Shown here piece by piece: positions 16,017 to 25,929 of a stretch of DNA of 64,000 nt (positions are counted from its first letter, which is position 1; each line of letters opens with the position of its first letter). The notes beneath the pieces were generated by a model that searched no databases, was not told the DNA's origin, and saw nothing but the letters and a program-made list of their open reading frames with translations. Source of the stretch: Rheinheimera oceanensis (GTDB lineage: Bacteria; Pseudomonadota; Gammaproteobacteria; Enterobacterales; Alteromonadaceae); NCBI RefSeq assembly GCF_018831085.1, contig NZ_JAGPNM010000004.1, positions 1 to 64,000 on the forward strand. The letters run 5' to 3'. The translations under genes and the position numbers were made by a program.

Positions 16017-19000
16017 ATGAAAGTTAAATCAGCGCTGCAACCGGTTATACGGTTGTTTAAATCCAGCGTCTTTATTACCGTACTGGGTCTTACGGCCTTA
16101 GCTCTGCTTATATGGTTTGGTGGCCCTTTGCTGGCCATAGCCGGATATGAACCGCTGGCAAGTGCAACTGCACGTTTGCTGACGTTATTAGTTATTGCTC
16201 TGATATGGGGCGGCAGCCACTACATTAAAGGATTACGTGAAAGCCGTTCACACAAGCAGGCGGTAGATACACTGCTAAATGGCGAAGAGCATCAACAGCA
16301 TGACGAGCTGGCCCGGCGCGATATTGAGGTGCTGCGTGAGCGGATGCAAAAAGCGCTGGATATTTTAAAGCATGCCCGTTTTAGTAAAGCGCGTGATATA
16401 TACCAGTTACCCTGGTATATGCTGATTGGTCCGCCGGGATCAGGCAAAACCACCGCGCTACACAATTCCGGGCTTGAATTTCCGTTAAAAGAACATATGG
16501 GCATGGATGCCATTGAAGGCATTGGTGGTACCCGCCAGTGTGACTGGTGGTTTACTAACAAGGCTGTACTGATAGACACTGCAGGGCGTTACACCACGCA
16601 GGACAGCCACGCCGCACAGGATTCTACTGCCTGGCAGGGCTTTCTTGGTTTGTTACGCAAACACCGGCCGCGTCGCCCTATAAACGGCGTAATTGTGTTT
16701 GTCAGCCTGGCAGATTTACTTAACCAAACCCGCACCGAACGTAATTTGCATGCCCGTGCTATTAAACAACGGGTGCAGGAGCTGCAAAACCAGCTCGGTA
16801 TGACTTTTCCGGTTTATGTGATGTTTACCAAGGCAGATTTGATTGCCGGTTTTACTGAGTTTTTTGACCATCTTACCCCGGAAGAACGTGAGCAGGTATG
16901 GGGTATGACCTTTGATGTGGCGCAGGCAGACAGTGAAAAAGGTGTCGTGGCGCAGTTTAACAAAGAATTTCACGCCATTATTAACCGCTTGACCCAACGT
17001 TTGTTCAGCCGGTTACAGTACGAGCATGATCAGGACAACCGTGCGGCTATTTACGAGTTTCCGCGCCAGCTAAGATTACTGCAAAGTGCTGCGGACGATT
17101 TTCTGAAAGAGATTTTTGCGCCTAACCCTTTTGAAAAAGCCACTATGTTGCGCGGTGTTTATATTGCCAGTGCTACGCAGGAAGGCGTGCCAATTGATCG
17201 CATAATGTCGCAGCTTGGTAGCAATTTTGGCTTAGCTGAACCGCCGCTGCGCCGCCAGACCGGCGAGGGTAAAGGTTATTTTATCAAGCGCTTTTTTGAA
17301 GAAATTGTTATTCCTGAACGGGAGCTGGCGTCGGTTAATCTGCACCATAAAAATAAGCACCGCTGGATCCGCCGTGGCGTTCTGGCCGGCACAGCGATAA
17401 CAGCTTGCTGGTTACTGGTTGCCTGGACAGGCAGTTACAACTGGAACAGCCGTCTGGTTGATCAGGTTACCGCTTCGGTTAATGACTACCAGCAACTGGC
17501 GGATTCAGCCAGATCGCAGCAGGACGTGGTAGCGCTTAACGAACAACTTAACCTGTTGCGTGATTTACCGGCCGGTTACTCAGGTGTGATCCCGGTTGAT
17601 GGCCCGAAAAACCTTGGTTTATATCAGGGCGACAAGCTTGGGCAGGCAGGTAGAACTGCCTATCAACATGGCCTGTATCATAGTTTTGTGCCTTATTTTA
17701 CCCAGGTATTAACTGAAGAAATGCAGCGCAATGCGGAGCACCGTGACTACCTGTATGAAACCTTAAAAACCTATCTGATGGTGTTCCGGCCGGAGCACTT
17801 TAACGCAGAGCAGCTCAGCTCCTGGTTTGCCCTTTATACCGAGCGCCAGTATCCCGGTGATGTTAGCCAGCCGCTGCGGTTGTCGTTGCAAAACCACCTG
17901 CAGGCCTTATTAGAAAGTGGCATTAAAGGGGCTACCTATCAGCAGGATGTCGTTGTTGCCGCCCGCGAATTATTACTGACAGTGCCACTGGCTGAGAGAG
18001 CTTATCAGCGGGTACGTACCGAGCTGATGAAAAGCCATATTCCGGATTTTCGCCTGGTTGATGTATTGGGTACTGACGGCGTAAAAGTGGTTAAGCGTAA
18101 AAGTGGCCAGCCATTGCAGCAGGGTATTTCAGGGCTTTATACCTATAAGGGGTTTCATGGCCTGTTTAACATTGAAAAGCGTCGTATTATCAGAAGCCTG
18201 ATGCAGGACAGCTGGGTGTATGGTGAAGCCGCAGAGGGTGATGAAGGTGCGGCTGATACCACGCTGTCTGATCAGGTCACTGAAAAGTACCTGCGTGATT
18301 ATGTGTATGTATGGCAGGAGTTGCTGGACGATATCAGCATCAGTGCTGTCAGTGACGTTGAACAAGGGGTGTTTGTTACCCGTGTGCTGGCAGGGCCAGA
18401 GCAGCCAATACAGAATATTATCCGCGCAGTGCAGCAAAATGTACGGCTAACCAGTTTACCTGAATCAGCTGAAGCGAATATGGCAAAAGAAGTAGCGGGT
18501 AAGGTTGCCGACACACAATTCTCCAGCCAGAAAGCCCGTTTAAACCGGCTGCTGCCCGACAACATGTCGGCGTTACAACAACAGTTACCCGGCATTGAGG
18601 TTGAGAGAGCCTTTAGTGAAGTACTGAGCATTCAGGACGCACAGCTGGAGCAAATTGCTCAAACCAGCCGCATGTACCACGATTATCTGGAGCGGTTATA
18701 TGTACCGGGCGGCATGGCCCGCCAGGCCTATGCTAACCAGTTGAGCGGCGAGGGCGGTAATGAGCTTAGCGTGGCACTGCGCCGGTTGAAAAGCGATATC
18801 CCATCACCTTTTTCTGACTGGCTTGGCAGTTTATCTGCTGACACAACCAAGCTGTTTGCCAAAGGCAGCCGGCAGCATATTAATGAAGCCTGGCAGGGTA
18901 CTGTACTGGCAGAATACAGAAGGGCTATTGCTGATCGTTATCCGCTGAACCGGCGTTCAAAAGAAGATATTAAGCTCAGAGACTTCGAGCGCTTCTTTGG

Positions 19001-19565
19001 CTACGGCGGCACGCTGGATGCATTCTTCAAAGATTATTTACAACCTTTTGTTAATACCAGTAGCACAACCTGGACCTTTAAACGTGATATCGGCTTAGAT
19101 CAGAGTGTTCTGAAAACCTTTCAGTCAGCCCAGCAGATCCGGGCCGCGTTTTTTGACGGTGGCAGCCAGAAGCTGAAAGTGGGCTTTAGTTTAAGGCCGG
19201 TGTATCTGGATCGGCATATCACCCATTTATTGCTTGAGCTTGACGGACAGGAGCTGTCATACCGGCATGGCCCAACCCGGTCGCGACAGTTTTTCTGGCC
19301 GGGTGATCGCAATAAATTACAAACCCGCCTTGTGTTTACACCGGCAAACTCGGGTTTACCTTCCAATATTAGTCAGGAAGGTGAATGGTCCTGGTTCCGT
19401 TTTCTGGATGAGTTAACCCAGGCCCGGCCGCAAACCCGGACGGATAAAGTCCTGCATCTGGCTGTGCAGGGTAATAAAGCGCGGGTAGAGCTGGTACCTG
19501 ATACCGTTAACAATCCATTTTGGAGCAGTGCATTGGAGACCTTCAGTTGTCCGGCAAGTTTATAA
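16017..19565 (+). CDS. tssM: T6SS inner-membrane protein TssM (IcmF)
   Basis: A 1182-residue protein. Two N-terminal transmembrane helices (about 18-40 and 52-68) flank a short loop, then a cytoplasmic NTPase-like domain with an intact Walker A GPPGSGKTT (138-146) and IDTAGRY, a third helix near residue 455, and a long periplasmic region ending in the beta-rich domain that binds TssJ. Some TssM proteins have lost the Walker A; this one keeps it, so ATP binding is possible. AAGGGAAG precedes the ATG. The 3' end overlaps tagF by 46 bases in another frame. Confidence 0.95.
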   Translation: MKVKSALQPVIRLFKSSVFITVLGLTALALLIWFGGPLLAIAGYEPLASATARLLTLLVIALIWGGSHYIKGLRESRSHKQAVDTLLNGEEHQQHDELARRDIEVLRERMQKALDILKHARFSKARDIYQLPWYMLIGPPGSGKTTALHNSGLEFPLKEHMGMDAIEGIGGTRQCDWWFTNKAVLIDTAGRYTTQDSHAAQDSTAWQGFLGLLRKHRPRRPINGVIVFVSLADLLNQTRTERNLHARAIKQRVQELQNQLGMTFPVYVMFTKADLIAGFTEFFDHLTPEEREQVWGMTFDVAQADSEKGVVAQFNKEFHAIINRLTQRLFSRLQYEHDQDNRAAIYEFPRQLRLLQSAADDFLKEIFAPNPFEKATMLRGVYIASATQEGVPIDRIMSQLGSNFGLAEPPLRRQTGEGKGYFIKRFFEEIVIPERELASVNLHHKNKHRWIRRGVLAGTAITACWLLVAWTGSYNWNSRLVDQVTASVNDYQQLADSARSQQDVVALNEQLNLLRDLPAGYSGVIPVDGPKNLGLYQGDKLGQAGRTAYQHGLYHSFVPYFTQVLTEEMQRNAEHRDYLYETLKTYLMVFRPEHFNAEQLSSWFALYTERQYPGDVSQPLRLSLQNHLQALLESGIKGATYQQDVVVAARELLLTVPLAERAYQRVRTELMKSHIPDFRLVDVLGTDGVKVVKRKSGQPLQQGISGLYTYKGFHGLFNIEKRRIIRSLMQDSWVYGEAAEGDEGAADTTLSDQVTEKYLRDYVYVWQELLDDISISAVSDVEQGVFVTRVLAGPEQPIQNIIRAVQQNVRLTSLPESAEANMAKEVAGKVADTQFSSQKARLNRLLPDNMSALQQQLPGIEVERAFSEVLSIQDAQLEQIAQTSRMYHDYLERLYVPGGMARQAYANQLSGEGGNELSVALRRLKSDIPSPFSDWLGSLSADTTKLFAKGSRQHINEAWQGTVLAEYRRAIADRYPLNRRSKEDIKLRDFERFFGYGGTLDAFFKDYLQPFVNTSSTTWTFKRDIGLDQSVLKTFQSAQQIRAAFFDGGSQKLKVGFSLRPVYLDRHITHLLLELDGQELSYRHGPTRSRQFFWPGDRNKLQTRLVFTPANSGLPSNISQEGEWSWFRFLDELTQARPQTRTDKVLHLAVQGNKARVELVPDTVNNPFWSSALETFSCPASL

Positions 19566-20269
19566 CCGAAATAGGCATATGCGGCAAAATTCCCAGCCGC
19601 GGCGATTTTATTACCCAGGGGCTGACAGCAGACTTTGTCGATGCCTGGAATGAGTGGCTGCAGGCTGTTTTAGCTGTCAGCCGGGAGCAATTAGGAGCGG
19701 ACTGGCTGGGAACTTATCTGACCAGCCCAATCTGGCATTTTGCTATATCGCCCGGGGTATGTGGTACCGAGGGGAAAATGGGCTGCCTGATGCCAAGTGT
19801 TGATCAGGTGGGACGGCATTACCCGTTTACCATTAGCCGGGCTCTGGCGTGCACACCTGTGCAGGCCAGAATGCAGCCCGGCTGGGCTGAAGTGTTGGAG
19901 CAGCAGGTACTGCATACACTGGACGATGATTTTGCATTGGAATCCTGGTTTGCAGCATTAAAGACTGCAGAGTTTAACTGGCCGCAAGCGCCACAGATAA
20001 GCTGCCCTGTGATGTCTGCCAGCCAGGGCCGGCCAGCCTGGGTGCTGCGCTCAGAAGAAGAACCCGATGCCGCCAGCTTATTACATCATAGCTACCGGCA
20101 ACAGTTTGGTCGTTATTGCTTGTGGTGGACGGCAGGCTCAGAGCAGGTAGAGCCCTGTACATTGGTGACCAGTGGTTTACCTCAGGTCGGGCAGTTTGCG
20201 GCCATGTTAAATGGCGACTGGCAACGCTGGCAGTGGCAACTGGCTGATATCAATTCAAACGGATCTTAA
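19520..20269 (+). CDS. tagF: T6SS-associated regulator TagF
   Basis: A 249-residue protein of the TagF/ImpM family: GICGKIPSRGDFITQGL, W-EWL, then SPIWHFAISPGVCG and a DQVGRHYPFTI core. In Pseudomonas and Agrobacterium TagF represses T6SS post-translationally, in opposition to the Ppk/Fha pathway, by binding Fha. No ATG starts the frame: the start is a TTG at 19520 or at 19547, both inside the tssM 3' end, so translation is probably coupled to tssM. The phosphatase gene follows 2 bases after the stop. Confidence 0.9.
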   Translation: MEQCIGDLQLSGKFITEIGICGKIPSRGDFITQGLTADFVDAWNEWLQAVLAVSREQLGADWLGTYLTSPIWHFAISPGVCGTEGKMGCLMPSVDQVGRHYPFTISRALACTPVQARMQPGWAEVLEQQVLHTLDDDFALESWFAALKTAEFNWPQAPQISCPVMSASQGRPAWVLRSEEEPDAASLLHHSYRQQFGRYCLWWTAGSEQVEPCTLVTSGLPQVGQFAAMLNGDWQRWQWQLADINSNGS

Positions 20270-20271
20270 TT

Positions 20272-21042
20272 ATGAAACAGGTTGTTTCTCATGCCCAGAC
20301 ACATAAAGGATTAGTCAGAAAACTTAATGAAGATGCCTGTCTGGATCTGGCCGATTGCGGTGTATGGGTAGTTGCTGACGGTATGGGCGGGCATGCAGCC
20401 GGCGATATCGCCAGCCAGTTAGTGGTAGACACCATACGGTTAGCTATGCAGCGGGGCGAAACAGCCAGCGTAAACCTGATAACTCAGGCCTTGCATCAGG
20501 CAAATGCAGAGCTTTGCCGGTACAGCCGGCAGCACTTAGATGGCCATACAGCAGGCTCTACCGTTGTGGTGCTGTTACTGGACAAAGTGCATTACCACTT
20601 TCTCTGGGCAGGTGATAGCCGCGGCTATTTACTACGCCATCAGCAGCTGCGGCAGGTAACCCGCGACCATAGTCAGGTAAATGACATGGTAGAGCAAGGT
20701 TTACTTAGCAGCAGTGAGGCAGAGCAGCATGAACTGGCAAATGTGATCACCCGTGCGGTTGGGGTAGACCCGCACGTCAGCATTGATATTGTCAGCGGCG
20801 TCTGGCAACCCGGAGATCTGTTTTTACTATGTAGTGATGGCCTGAACAAAGAGCTGACAGATGCCGAAATATGCCAGTATCTGGCGCACAATAACATTGC
20901 AGAAGCCAACCGTGCTTTGCTGCATTCCACCCTGGTTGCCGGGGCACGGGACAATGTTACCTGTATTTTAGTCAAGGTAAATAACGATCTGCAAAATGTT
21001 AACGATAAGGACGTGACAATTCCGATATTTATAAATAATTAG
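20272..21042 (+). CDS. pppA: PP2C-family protein phosphatase PppA
   Basis: A 256-residue cytoplasmic PPM/PP2C Ser/Thr phosphatase. The metal-binding motifs are intact: NEDA near residue 20, VADGMGGHAAGD (about 35-46), GDSRGYLL, LLCSDGLNKEL and GARDNVT. It is expected to remove phosphate from the FHA protein or from the kinase encoded at the other end of the cluster, resetting secretion. It follows tagF directly. Confidence 0.93.
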   Translation: MKQVVSHAQTHKGLVRKLNEDACLDLADCGVWVVADGMGGHAAGDIASQLVVDTIRLAMQRGETASVNLITQALHQANAELCRYSRQHLDGHTAGSTVVVLLLDKVHYHFLWAGDSRGYLLRHQQLRQVTRDHSQVNDMVEQGLLSSSEAEQHELANVITRAVGVDPHVSIDIVSGVWQPGDLFLLCSDGLNKELTDAEICQYLAHNNIAEANRALLHSTLVAGARDNVTCILVKVNNDLQNVNDKDVTIPIFINN

Positions 21043-21059
21043 AAAATATTAGTTAACTG

Positions 21060-21088
21060 TTGTCATCATTAAAACAATAAAGTAACAT
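21060..21088 (+). promoter_or_regulatory. putative promoter before tssA
   Basis: TTGTCA (21060-21065) and TAACAT (21083-21088) are spaced by 17 bases in the 80-base AT-rich gap between pppA and tssA. It could give a second transcript for sheath and baseplate genes, separate from the membrane-complex genes. Confidence 0.4.
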
Positions 21089-21123
21089 ATTTGTCTGGAT
21101 AACGTCTCATTTGGGTTGTTGTG

Positions 21124-22221
21124 ATGGATTACAGTAAATTAATTGACTTTGAAATGTTAATTGAGGGCGTAGATATTGCTGCGCCTGCTGGCATAGATCC
21201 GCGTACTGATATTTCACCGACTTCTCAGTACTACCAGCTAAAAGACACCCGTGGCCAAGCCCGGGCTAATGAACGTGCTTTGCTGGCAGAGGATGAAGAT
21301 TTTCAGGCCTTAGCGTCAGACTGGCGGCCGCTGGCGGAAAAAATCCCGGTTATTTTATGTAGCCAGGTTAAAGATCTTGAATATGCTGCCTGGTTAATTG
21401 AAGCGTTGTGCCGTACTCATGGTTTTGCTGGCCTGAGCGCCGGTTTTAAAACGACCCGCTTGTTAATAGAACATTTCTGGCCAAGCCTGTACCCGCAACC
21501 TGATGAAGATGGCATGGAGGTTCGGATTGCACCTCTTATTGGCCTAAATGGTTACGAGGGCGACGGCGCCCTTATCACGCCTATTCTGAGTATTCCGCTA
21601 ACTGATATGACGGCGCATGGCCAGTTTGCCTGCTGGCAGTATGAGCGCGCTTCTGATATTTCCCGTAAAGACGAAAAGCGCCAGAAGCAAAAAGCCGATG
21701 CCGGCATCGCCACGCTGGAACAAATTAAAGATGCTGTAGCAGAGACACCGGCTGCGTTTTACCAGCAACTAAAACTGCAAATTGAAACCGCAATAACCGA
21801 GTTTGCACTGCTGTCGCAGGCAATGGATGCCGCCATGAATGGCGAGCCGCAACCAACCAGTGCCATTAGCAAGGCCCTGCACAAATGCCTTGATGCCGTT
21901 AATTATCTGGCGGCTGACAAGCTGGCACAGTTCGCCACAAGCGCTGAGCAAACAATAACAACTGATGCAGACGGGCAGGTGGTCAGCCAGGCAGATCCGG
22001 TACAGCAGCAGGTGCAAACGCGCGAACAGGTATTGTTAAGTCTGAAACAGTCAGCCGAATTTTTTCGTAAAACCGAGCCACACTCGCCCATTTCATATGC
22101 ATTGGAGCAGGTTGTGCACTGGAGCACTCTGAGTTTACCGGAGCTGTTGCAGGAGCTTATTGATGATAACAACAGCCGTAACCATTACTTCCGGCTGGCG
22201 GGAATACCGCAACAAAAGTAA
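21124..22221 (+). CDS. tssA: T6SS protein TssA
   Basis: A 365-residue cytoplasmic protein with the ImpA N-terminal domain (about residues 5-135: PAGIDPRTDI near the start, then SQVKDLEYAAWLIEALCR and FWPSLYP) and a helical C-terminal region that differs among TssA classes. TssA helps position baseplate and tube and caps or primes sheath growth. The ATG at 21124 directly follows a GTG that would add a single residue. It starts the sheath/baseplate half of the cluster. Confidence 0.92.
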   Translation: MDYSKLIDFEMLIEGVDIAAPAGIDPRTDISPTSQYYQLKDTRGQARANERALLAEDEDFQALASDWRPLAEKIPVILCSQVKDLEYAAWLIEALCRTHGFAGLSAGFKTTRLLIEHFWPSLYPQPDEDGMEVRIAPLIGLNGYEGDGALITPILSIPLTDMTAHGQFACWQYERASDISRKDEKRQKQKADAGIATLEQIKDAVAETPAAFYQQLKLQIETAITEFALLSQAMDAAMNGEPQPTSAISKALHKCLDAVNYLAADKLAQFATSAEQTITTDADGQVVSQADPVQQQVQTREQVLLSLKQSAEFFRKTEPHSPISYALEQVVHWSTLSLPELLQELIDDNNSRNHYFRLAGIPQQK

Positions 22222-22279
22222 TGCTCTTTGTATGGGCATGAACTGAAATTAACAACAGCTGAGTAACAGGAGAAAGTCA

Positions 22280-22780
22280 ATGGAAAGTATTCACAGCAAA
22301 TTATCCCGGGTGCGTAAGCCCCGTGTGCATATTACTTATGACGTTGAAACAGAAGGAGCTGCGGTTAAAAAAGAACTGCCTTTTGTTGTTGGTGTAATGG
22401 GCGATTTTGCCGGCCATAACACTGAAGCGTTAAAACCTTTAAAAGATCGCCGCTTTGTACAGATTGACCGGGATAACTTTGACGAAGTGTTAAAACGGAT
22501 GAATCCGAAACTGAATTTCAAAGTAGATAACAAACTGGCCGGTGATGACAGTCAGTTTAGTGTTGAGCTGGAATTTAAATCGATGCAGGACTTTGAACCG
22601 GCAGCTATCGTCAAGCAGGTTGAACCACTGGATAAACTGATGGCAACGCGTAACAAACTGCGTGATCTGATGACAAAAATTGATCGCTCAGAAGAGTTAG
22701 AAAATATTCTGGAACGTGTGCTTAACAATAACGAAGATCTGCAAAAGCTGGCGCAGGATCTCAGCATAGAGGATAAATAA
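22280..22780 (+). CDS. tssB: T6SS contractile sheath small subunit TssB
   Basis: A 166-residue protein with the TssB/VipA pattern: [44 protein letters not shown] and a C-terminal helix that packs into TssC. Together they form the cytoplasmic contractile sheath that drives the Hcp tube outward. ACAGGAG lies before the ATG, and tssC follows one base after the stop. Confidence 0.96.
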   Translation: MESIHSKLSRVRKPRVHITYDVETEGAAVKKELPFVVGVMGDFAGHNTEALKPLKDRRFVQIDRDNFDEVLKRMNPKLNFKVDNKLAGDDSQFSVELEFKSMQDFEPAAIVKQVEPLDKLMATRNKLRDLMTKIDRSEELENILERVLNNNEDLQKLAQDLSIEDK

Positions 22781-22781
22781 C

Positions 22782-24275
22782 ATGAGTACGGAAGCTTTAC
22801 TGGAACAGCATGATAATGCTCAGGGTGCTGCCAGTTCTTTGTTAGAACAGGCAATTGGTGCTACCAAACAAACTGACGCATCCCGTGCTGAAGAATTGTT
22901 ACGCACGCTGACCGAAGAAGCCCTTAGCGGTACTGTCAGTTGGAATAAAAACTTAACGGTAACCTTTAACGAGGCAATTAACCGTTTAGATGAACTTATC
23001 TCAAGTCAGCTTGCCGCCATTATGCATACTCCGTCTTTTCAGAAACTGGAAGGTAGCTGGCGCGGCCTGAACCATCTGGTAATGAATTCTGAAACCAGTG
23101 CTTCACTTAAAATCCGTATGATCAGCATGAGTAAAAAAGAGCTGTATAAGGATTTAAGCAAAGCCGTTGAATTTGACCAGAGCCAAACCTTTAAAAAGGT
23201 TTATGAGTCAGAATTTGGTACTCCGGGTGGTGAGCCTTATGGCGCCATTATCGGTGATTACGAATTTACTAATCATCCGGAAGACATTGAAACACTGACC
23301 TATATGTCCAATGTTGCTGCTGCGGGCTTCTGTCCGTTTTTATCTGCAGCATCACCGGCCCTGTTTGGCTTTGACGAGTGGACTGAACTGTCAAAACCCC
23401 GTGATCTGGAGAAAATTTTTGAATCTCTGGAATACACCAAATGGCGTTCTTTCCGCGATAGCGATGACTCACGCTTTGTTACATTGACCATGCCCCGTGT
23501 ATTGGCCCGTTTACCCTATGGTAGCGCGACGGCACCAATTGAAGAATTTGGCTTTGAAGAGTTTGAACTGGACGCACAAAAGGGCGTGGCGAAAACAACC
23601 AATCACTCAGAATATTGCTGGATGAATGCAGCCTATGTTATGGGTGCCAAACTAACTAATGCTTTTGCCCAGTACGGTTTTTGTACGGCAATCCGCGGTG
23701 CTGAAGGTGGCGGTAAAGTTGAAGGTTTACCCAGCCATATCTTTATGAGTGATGACGGTGACCCTGATCTGAAATGCCCGACAGAAATTGGTATTACTGA
23801 CCGGCGTGAAGCCGAGCTTGGCAAAATGGGTTTTCTGCCGCTGTGTCATTACAAAAATACCGATTATGCCGTGTTCTTTGGTGCACAAACGGCACAAAAA
23901 CCGAAAAAGTACGATACGCCGGAAGCTACCGCTAATGCGGCCATCTCTGCCCGTCTGCCATACCTGATGGCAACGTCACGTTTTGCTCACTATCTGAAAG
24001 TATTAGCCCGCGACAAAATCGGCAGCTTTATGGAAGCAGAAGATGTTGAAGTTTGGTTAAACCGCTGGATTTTAAGCTATGTCAATGCCTCTGAAGGCAG
24101 TGGCCAGGAAGTTCGTGCCCGTTACCCGCTGGCAGATGCTAAGGTGCAGGTGCGTGAAATTCCCGGCCGTCCTGGCTCTTACAACGCAGTTGCCTGGTTA
24201 CGGCCATGGTTGCAACTGGAAGAGCTGTCTACCTCGTTGCGTCTGGTAGCGAAAATCCCTGAGATGGGTGGTTAA
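22782..24275 (+). CDS. tssC: T6SS contractile sheath large subunit TssC
   Basis: A 497-residue protein of normal TssC/VipB length. Hallmarks: [47 protein letters not shown], then [13 protein letters not shown] and a C-terminal [20 protein letters not shown]. It builds the sheath with TssB and is disassembled by ClpV. It is followed by a structured 95-base gap and then by a second tssC-like gene. Confidence 0.96.
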   Translation: MSTEALLEQHDNAQGAASSLLEQAIGATKQTDASRAEELLRTLTEEALSGTVSWNKNLTVTFNEAINRLDELISSQLAAIMHTPSFQKLEGSWRGLNHLVMNSETSASLKIRMISMSKKELYKDLSKAVEFDQSQTFKKVYESEFGTPGGEPYGAIIGDYEFTNHPEDIETLTYMSNVAAAGFCPFLSAASPALFGFDEWTELSKPRDLEKIFESLEYTKWRSFRDSDDSRFVTLTMPRVLARLPYGSATAPIEEFGFEEFELDAQKGVAKTTNHSEYCWMNAAYVMGAKLTNAFAQYGFCTAIRGAEGGGKVEGLPSHIFMSDDGDPDLKCPTEIGITDRREAELGKMGFLPLCHYKNTDYAVFFGAQTAQKPKKYDTPEATANAAISARLPYLMATSRFAHYLKVLARDKIGSFMEAEDVEVWLNRWILSYVNASEGSGQEVRARYPLADAKVQVREIPGRPGSYNAVAWLRPWLQLEELSTSLRLVAKIPEMGG

Positions 24276-24370
24276 CGCTGTTAACAACACCAGTTGTCAC
24301 TGGCTAAGCATAGCGGCTTAGCCTGTGCTCTGTTGGTGTTATCCAAAGCAGGTAAGCAAATGAGGATGTC
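24276..24370 (+). promoter_or_regulatory. structured intergenic region between tssC genes
   Basis: Contains a nested inverted repeat: outer arms AACACCA (near 24287) and TGGTGTT (near 24334), inner arms GGCTAAGC and GCTTAGCC. No T-run follows, so it is not a typical terminator. It may be an mRNA processing or stability element setting different levels of sheath and paralogue (inference). Confidence 0.4.
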
Positions 24371-25921
24371 ATGGCCGACGCGGTAAAGTTTGTGTCTGAG
24401 GATGTATTTACAGCATCCTTTGCCGGTTCGCAGCAGGCAGAATTTAATCAGCCTGTCTATACCCGGCTGGAACGCAGTGGTGTGCTGGCGCGGTTTCTGC
24501 GTGAACCCGAGCCGTTAGCGGCTATTTTGTACTGGCTTGAGCATGTCGCCTGCACTCAGGTACATAGCGCTAATCTGGTTAGCGCTATGTTATGCCGTGC
24601 TATTGCCGATATCGACCGCTTAATTAACCTGCAATTAAATGACATTATTCATCACAACCAGTTACAGCAACTGGAAGCCAGCTGGCGTGGTTTACTGTAT
24701 CTGACTGAACAGACCGAGCGCCATGATCGGGAGCAAAAAGTTAAAGTAAAGCTGTTGTCGTTGTCATGGCCTGAATTGAGCAAAGATATCAATCGCGCCA
24801 TCGATTTTGATCAGAGTGACTTTTTCAAACTTATTTACGATAACGAATTTGATATGCCCGGTGGCGAACCTTTTGGTGTGCTGATTGGTGACTATCAGAT
24901 CAGCCATAAAATACGCCCCGGCCAGTTAACTAACGATCTGGATACATTAAAGGAAGTTGCCCGCACTGCAGCTGCGGCCTTTGCGCCTTTTATTTGTGCC
25001 GCCCATCCATCGCTGTTTGGTGTTGATCATTTCTCTGAGCTTGGTTTGGTATCGGATATCGGCAGCCAGTTTAAGCAACCGGAATATGTAAAGTGGCGGG
25101 CGCTGCGTGCTATGGAAGATGCACGCTTTTTAGGCGTGGTATTGCCACAGGTACTGATGCGTAGCCCATACAAAGATGATGGCTCCCGTACAGAAAGCTT
25201 TGTGTTTCGTGAAGCCCTGGCACACCCGGAGCGCGACTATTTATGGGGTAATGCCGCTTTTGCTTTTGCCTCGGTGCTGGTAAGAGCCTACAGCGAGTCA
25301 GGCTGGTTTGCACAAATTCGTGGTATGAAGGCCGGCCAGCATAATTTTGGTCTGGTTAGCAATTTGCCGGTTAGCCGCTATGAAACTGAGAAATATCAGC
25401 AGAGCAATAAACCGTCGGTTAACTTGCTGGTAGGGCACAGGTTTGAAGCTGAGTTATCAGATAACGGTTTTGTGCCGTTATCTGTGGTGCCTTACAGCGA
25501 CTATTTTGCATTTTATAACAATGCCTCAGTGCAGCTGGCTAAGAGTTACGACGACAAACTGTCTACTGTTAACGCCCGGTTGTCGGCCATGCTGCAGTAT
25601 ATTTTGTGTGTGGCCCGTTTTGCACATTATATAAAGGTGATTGGCCGCGATAAGGTTGGTGGTTATCACTCTGCCGAGCAATGCGAACAAGAGCTGCAGC
25701 GCTGGCTGCACAACTACACCACGGCATCAGCAGATGCGTCTAACGATGTCCGGGCGCGCCATCCTTTGCGTGAAGCACGTATTCAGGTTAAAGAAAAACG
25801 CGGTGAGCCAGGGCGTTACTATTCAATTATTCAGCTGCAACCACATTTTCAGTTAGATCAAATGATTACAACGGTAAAGCTGGTTGCTGAGCTATCACCT
25901 AAACAAGCCGTTACGGCGTGA
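24371..25921 (+). CDS. second TssC-family protein (TssC paralogue, ImpD-like)
   Basis: A 516-residue paralogue of the sheath protein. It keeps the same landmarks (LEASWRGLLYL, SKDINRAIDFDQSDFFKLIY, FDMPGGEPFGVLIGDY, FAPFICAAHPSLFG, and a C-terminal IQVKEKRGEPGRYYSI) but has a longer, different N-terminus (about 70 residues) and an insertion near residue 180. Two adjacent TssC-type genes (ImpC/ImpD) are known from some T6SS families. Its job is less clear than that of TssC; it may cap or modify the sheath end near the baseplate. GAGGATGTC precedes the ATG. The stop overlaps the region where tagJ begins. Confidence 0.9.
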   Translation: MADAVKFVSEDVFTASFAGSQQAEFNQPVYTRLERSGVLARFLREPEPLAAILYWLEHVACTQVHSANLVSAMLCRAIADIDRLINLQLNDIIHHNQLQQLEASWRGLLYLTEQTERHDREQKVKVKLLSLSWPELSKDINRAIDFDQSDFFKLIYDNEFDMPGGEPFGVLIGDYQISHKIRPGQLTNDLDTLKEVARTAAAAFAPFICAAHPSLFGVDHFSELGLVSDIGSQFKQPEYVKWRALRAMEDARFLGVVLPQVLMRSPYKDDGSRTESFVFREALAHPERDYLWGNAAFAFASVLVRAYSESGWFAQIRGMKAGQHNFGLVSNLPVSRYETEKYQQSNKPSVNLLVGHRFEAELSDNGFVPLSVVPYSDYFAFYNNASVQLAKSYDDKLSTVNARLSAMLQYILCVARFAHYIKVIGRDKVGGYHSAEQCEQELQRWLHNYTTASADASNDVRARHPLREARIQVKEKRGEPGRYYSIIQLQPHFQLDQMITTVKLVAELSPKQAVTA

Positions 25922-25929
25922 GGTTAACA

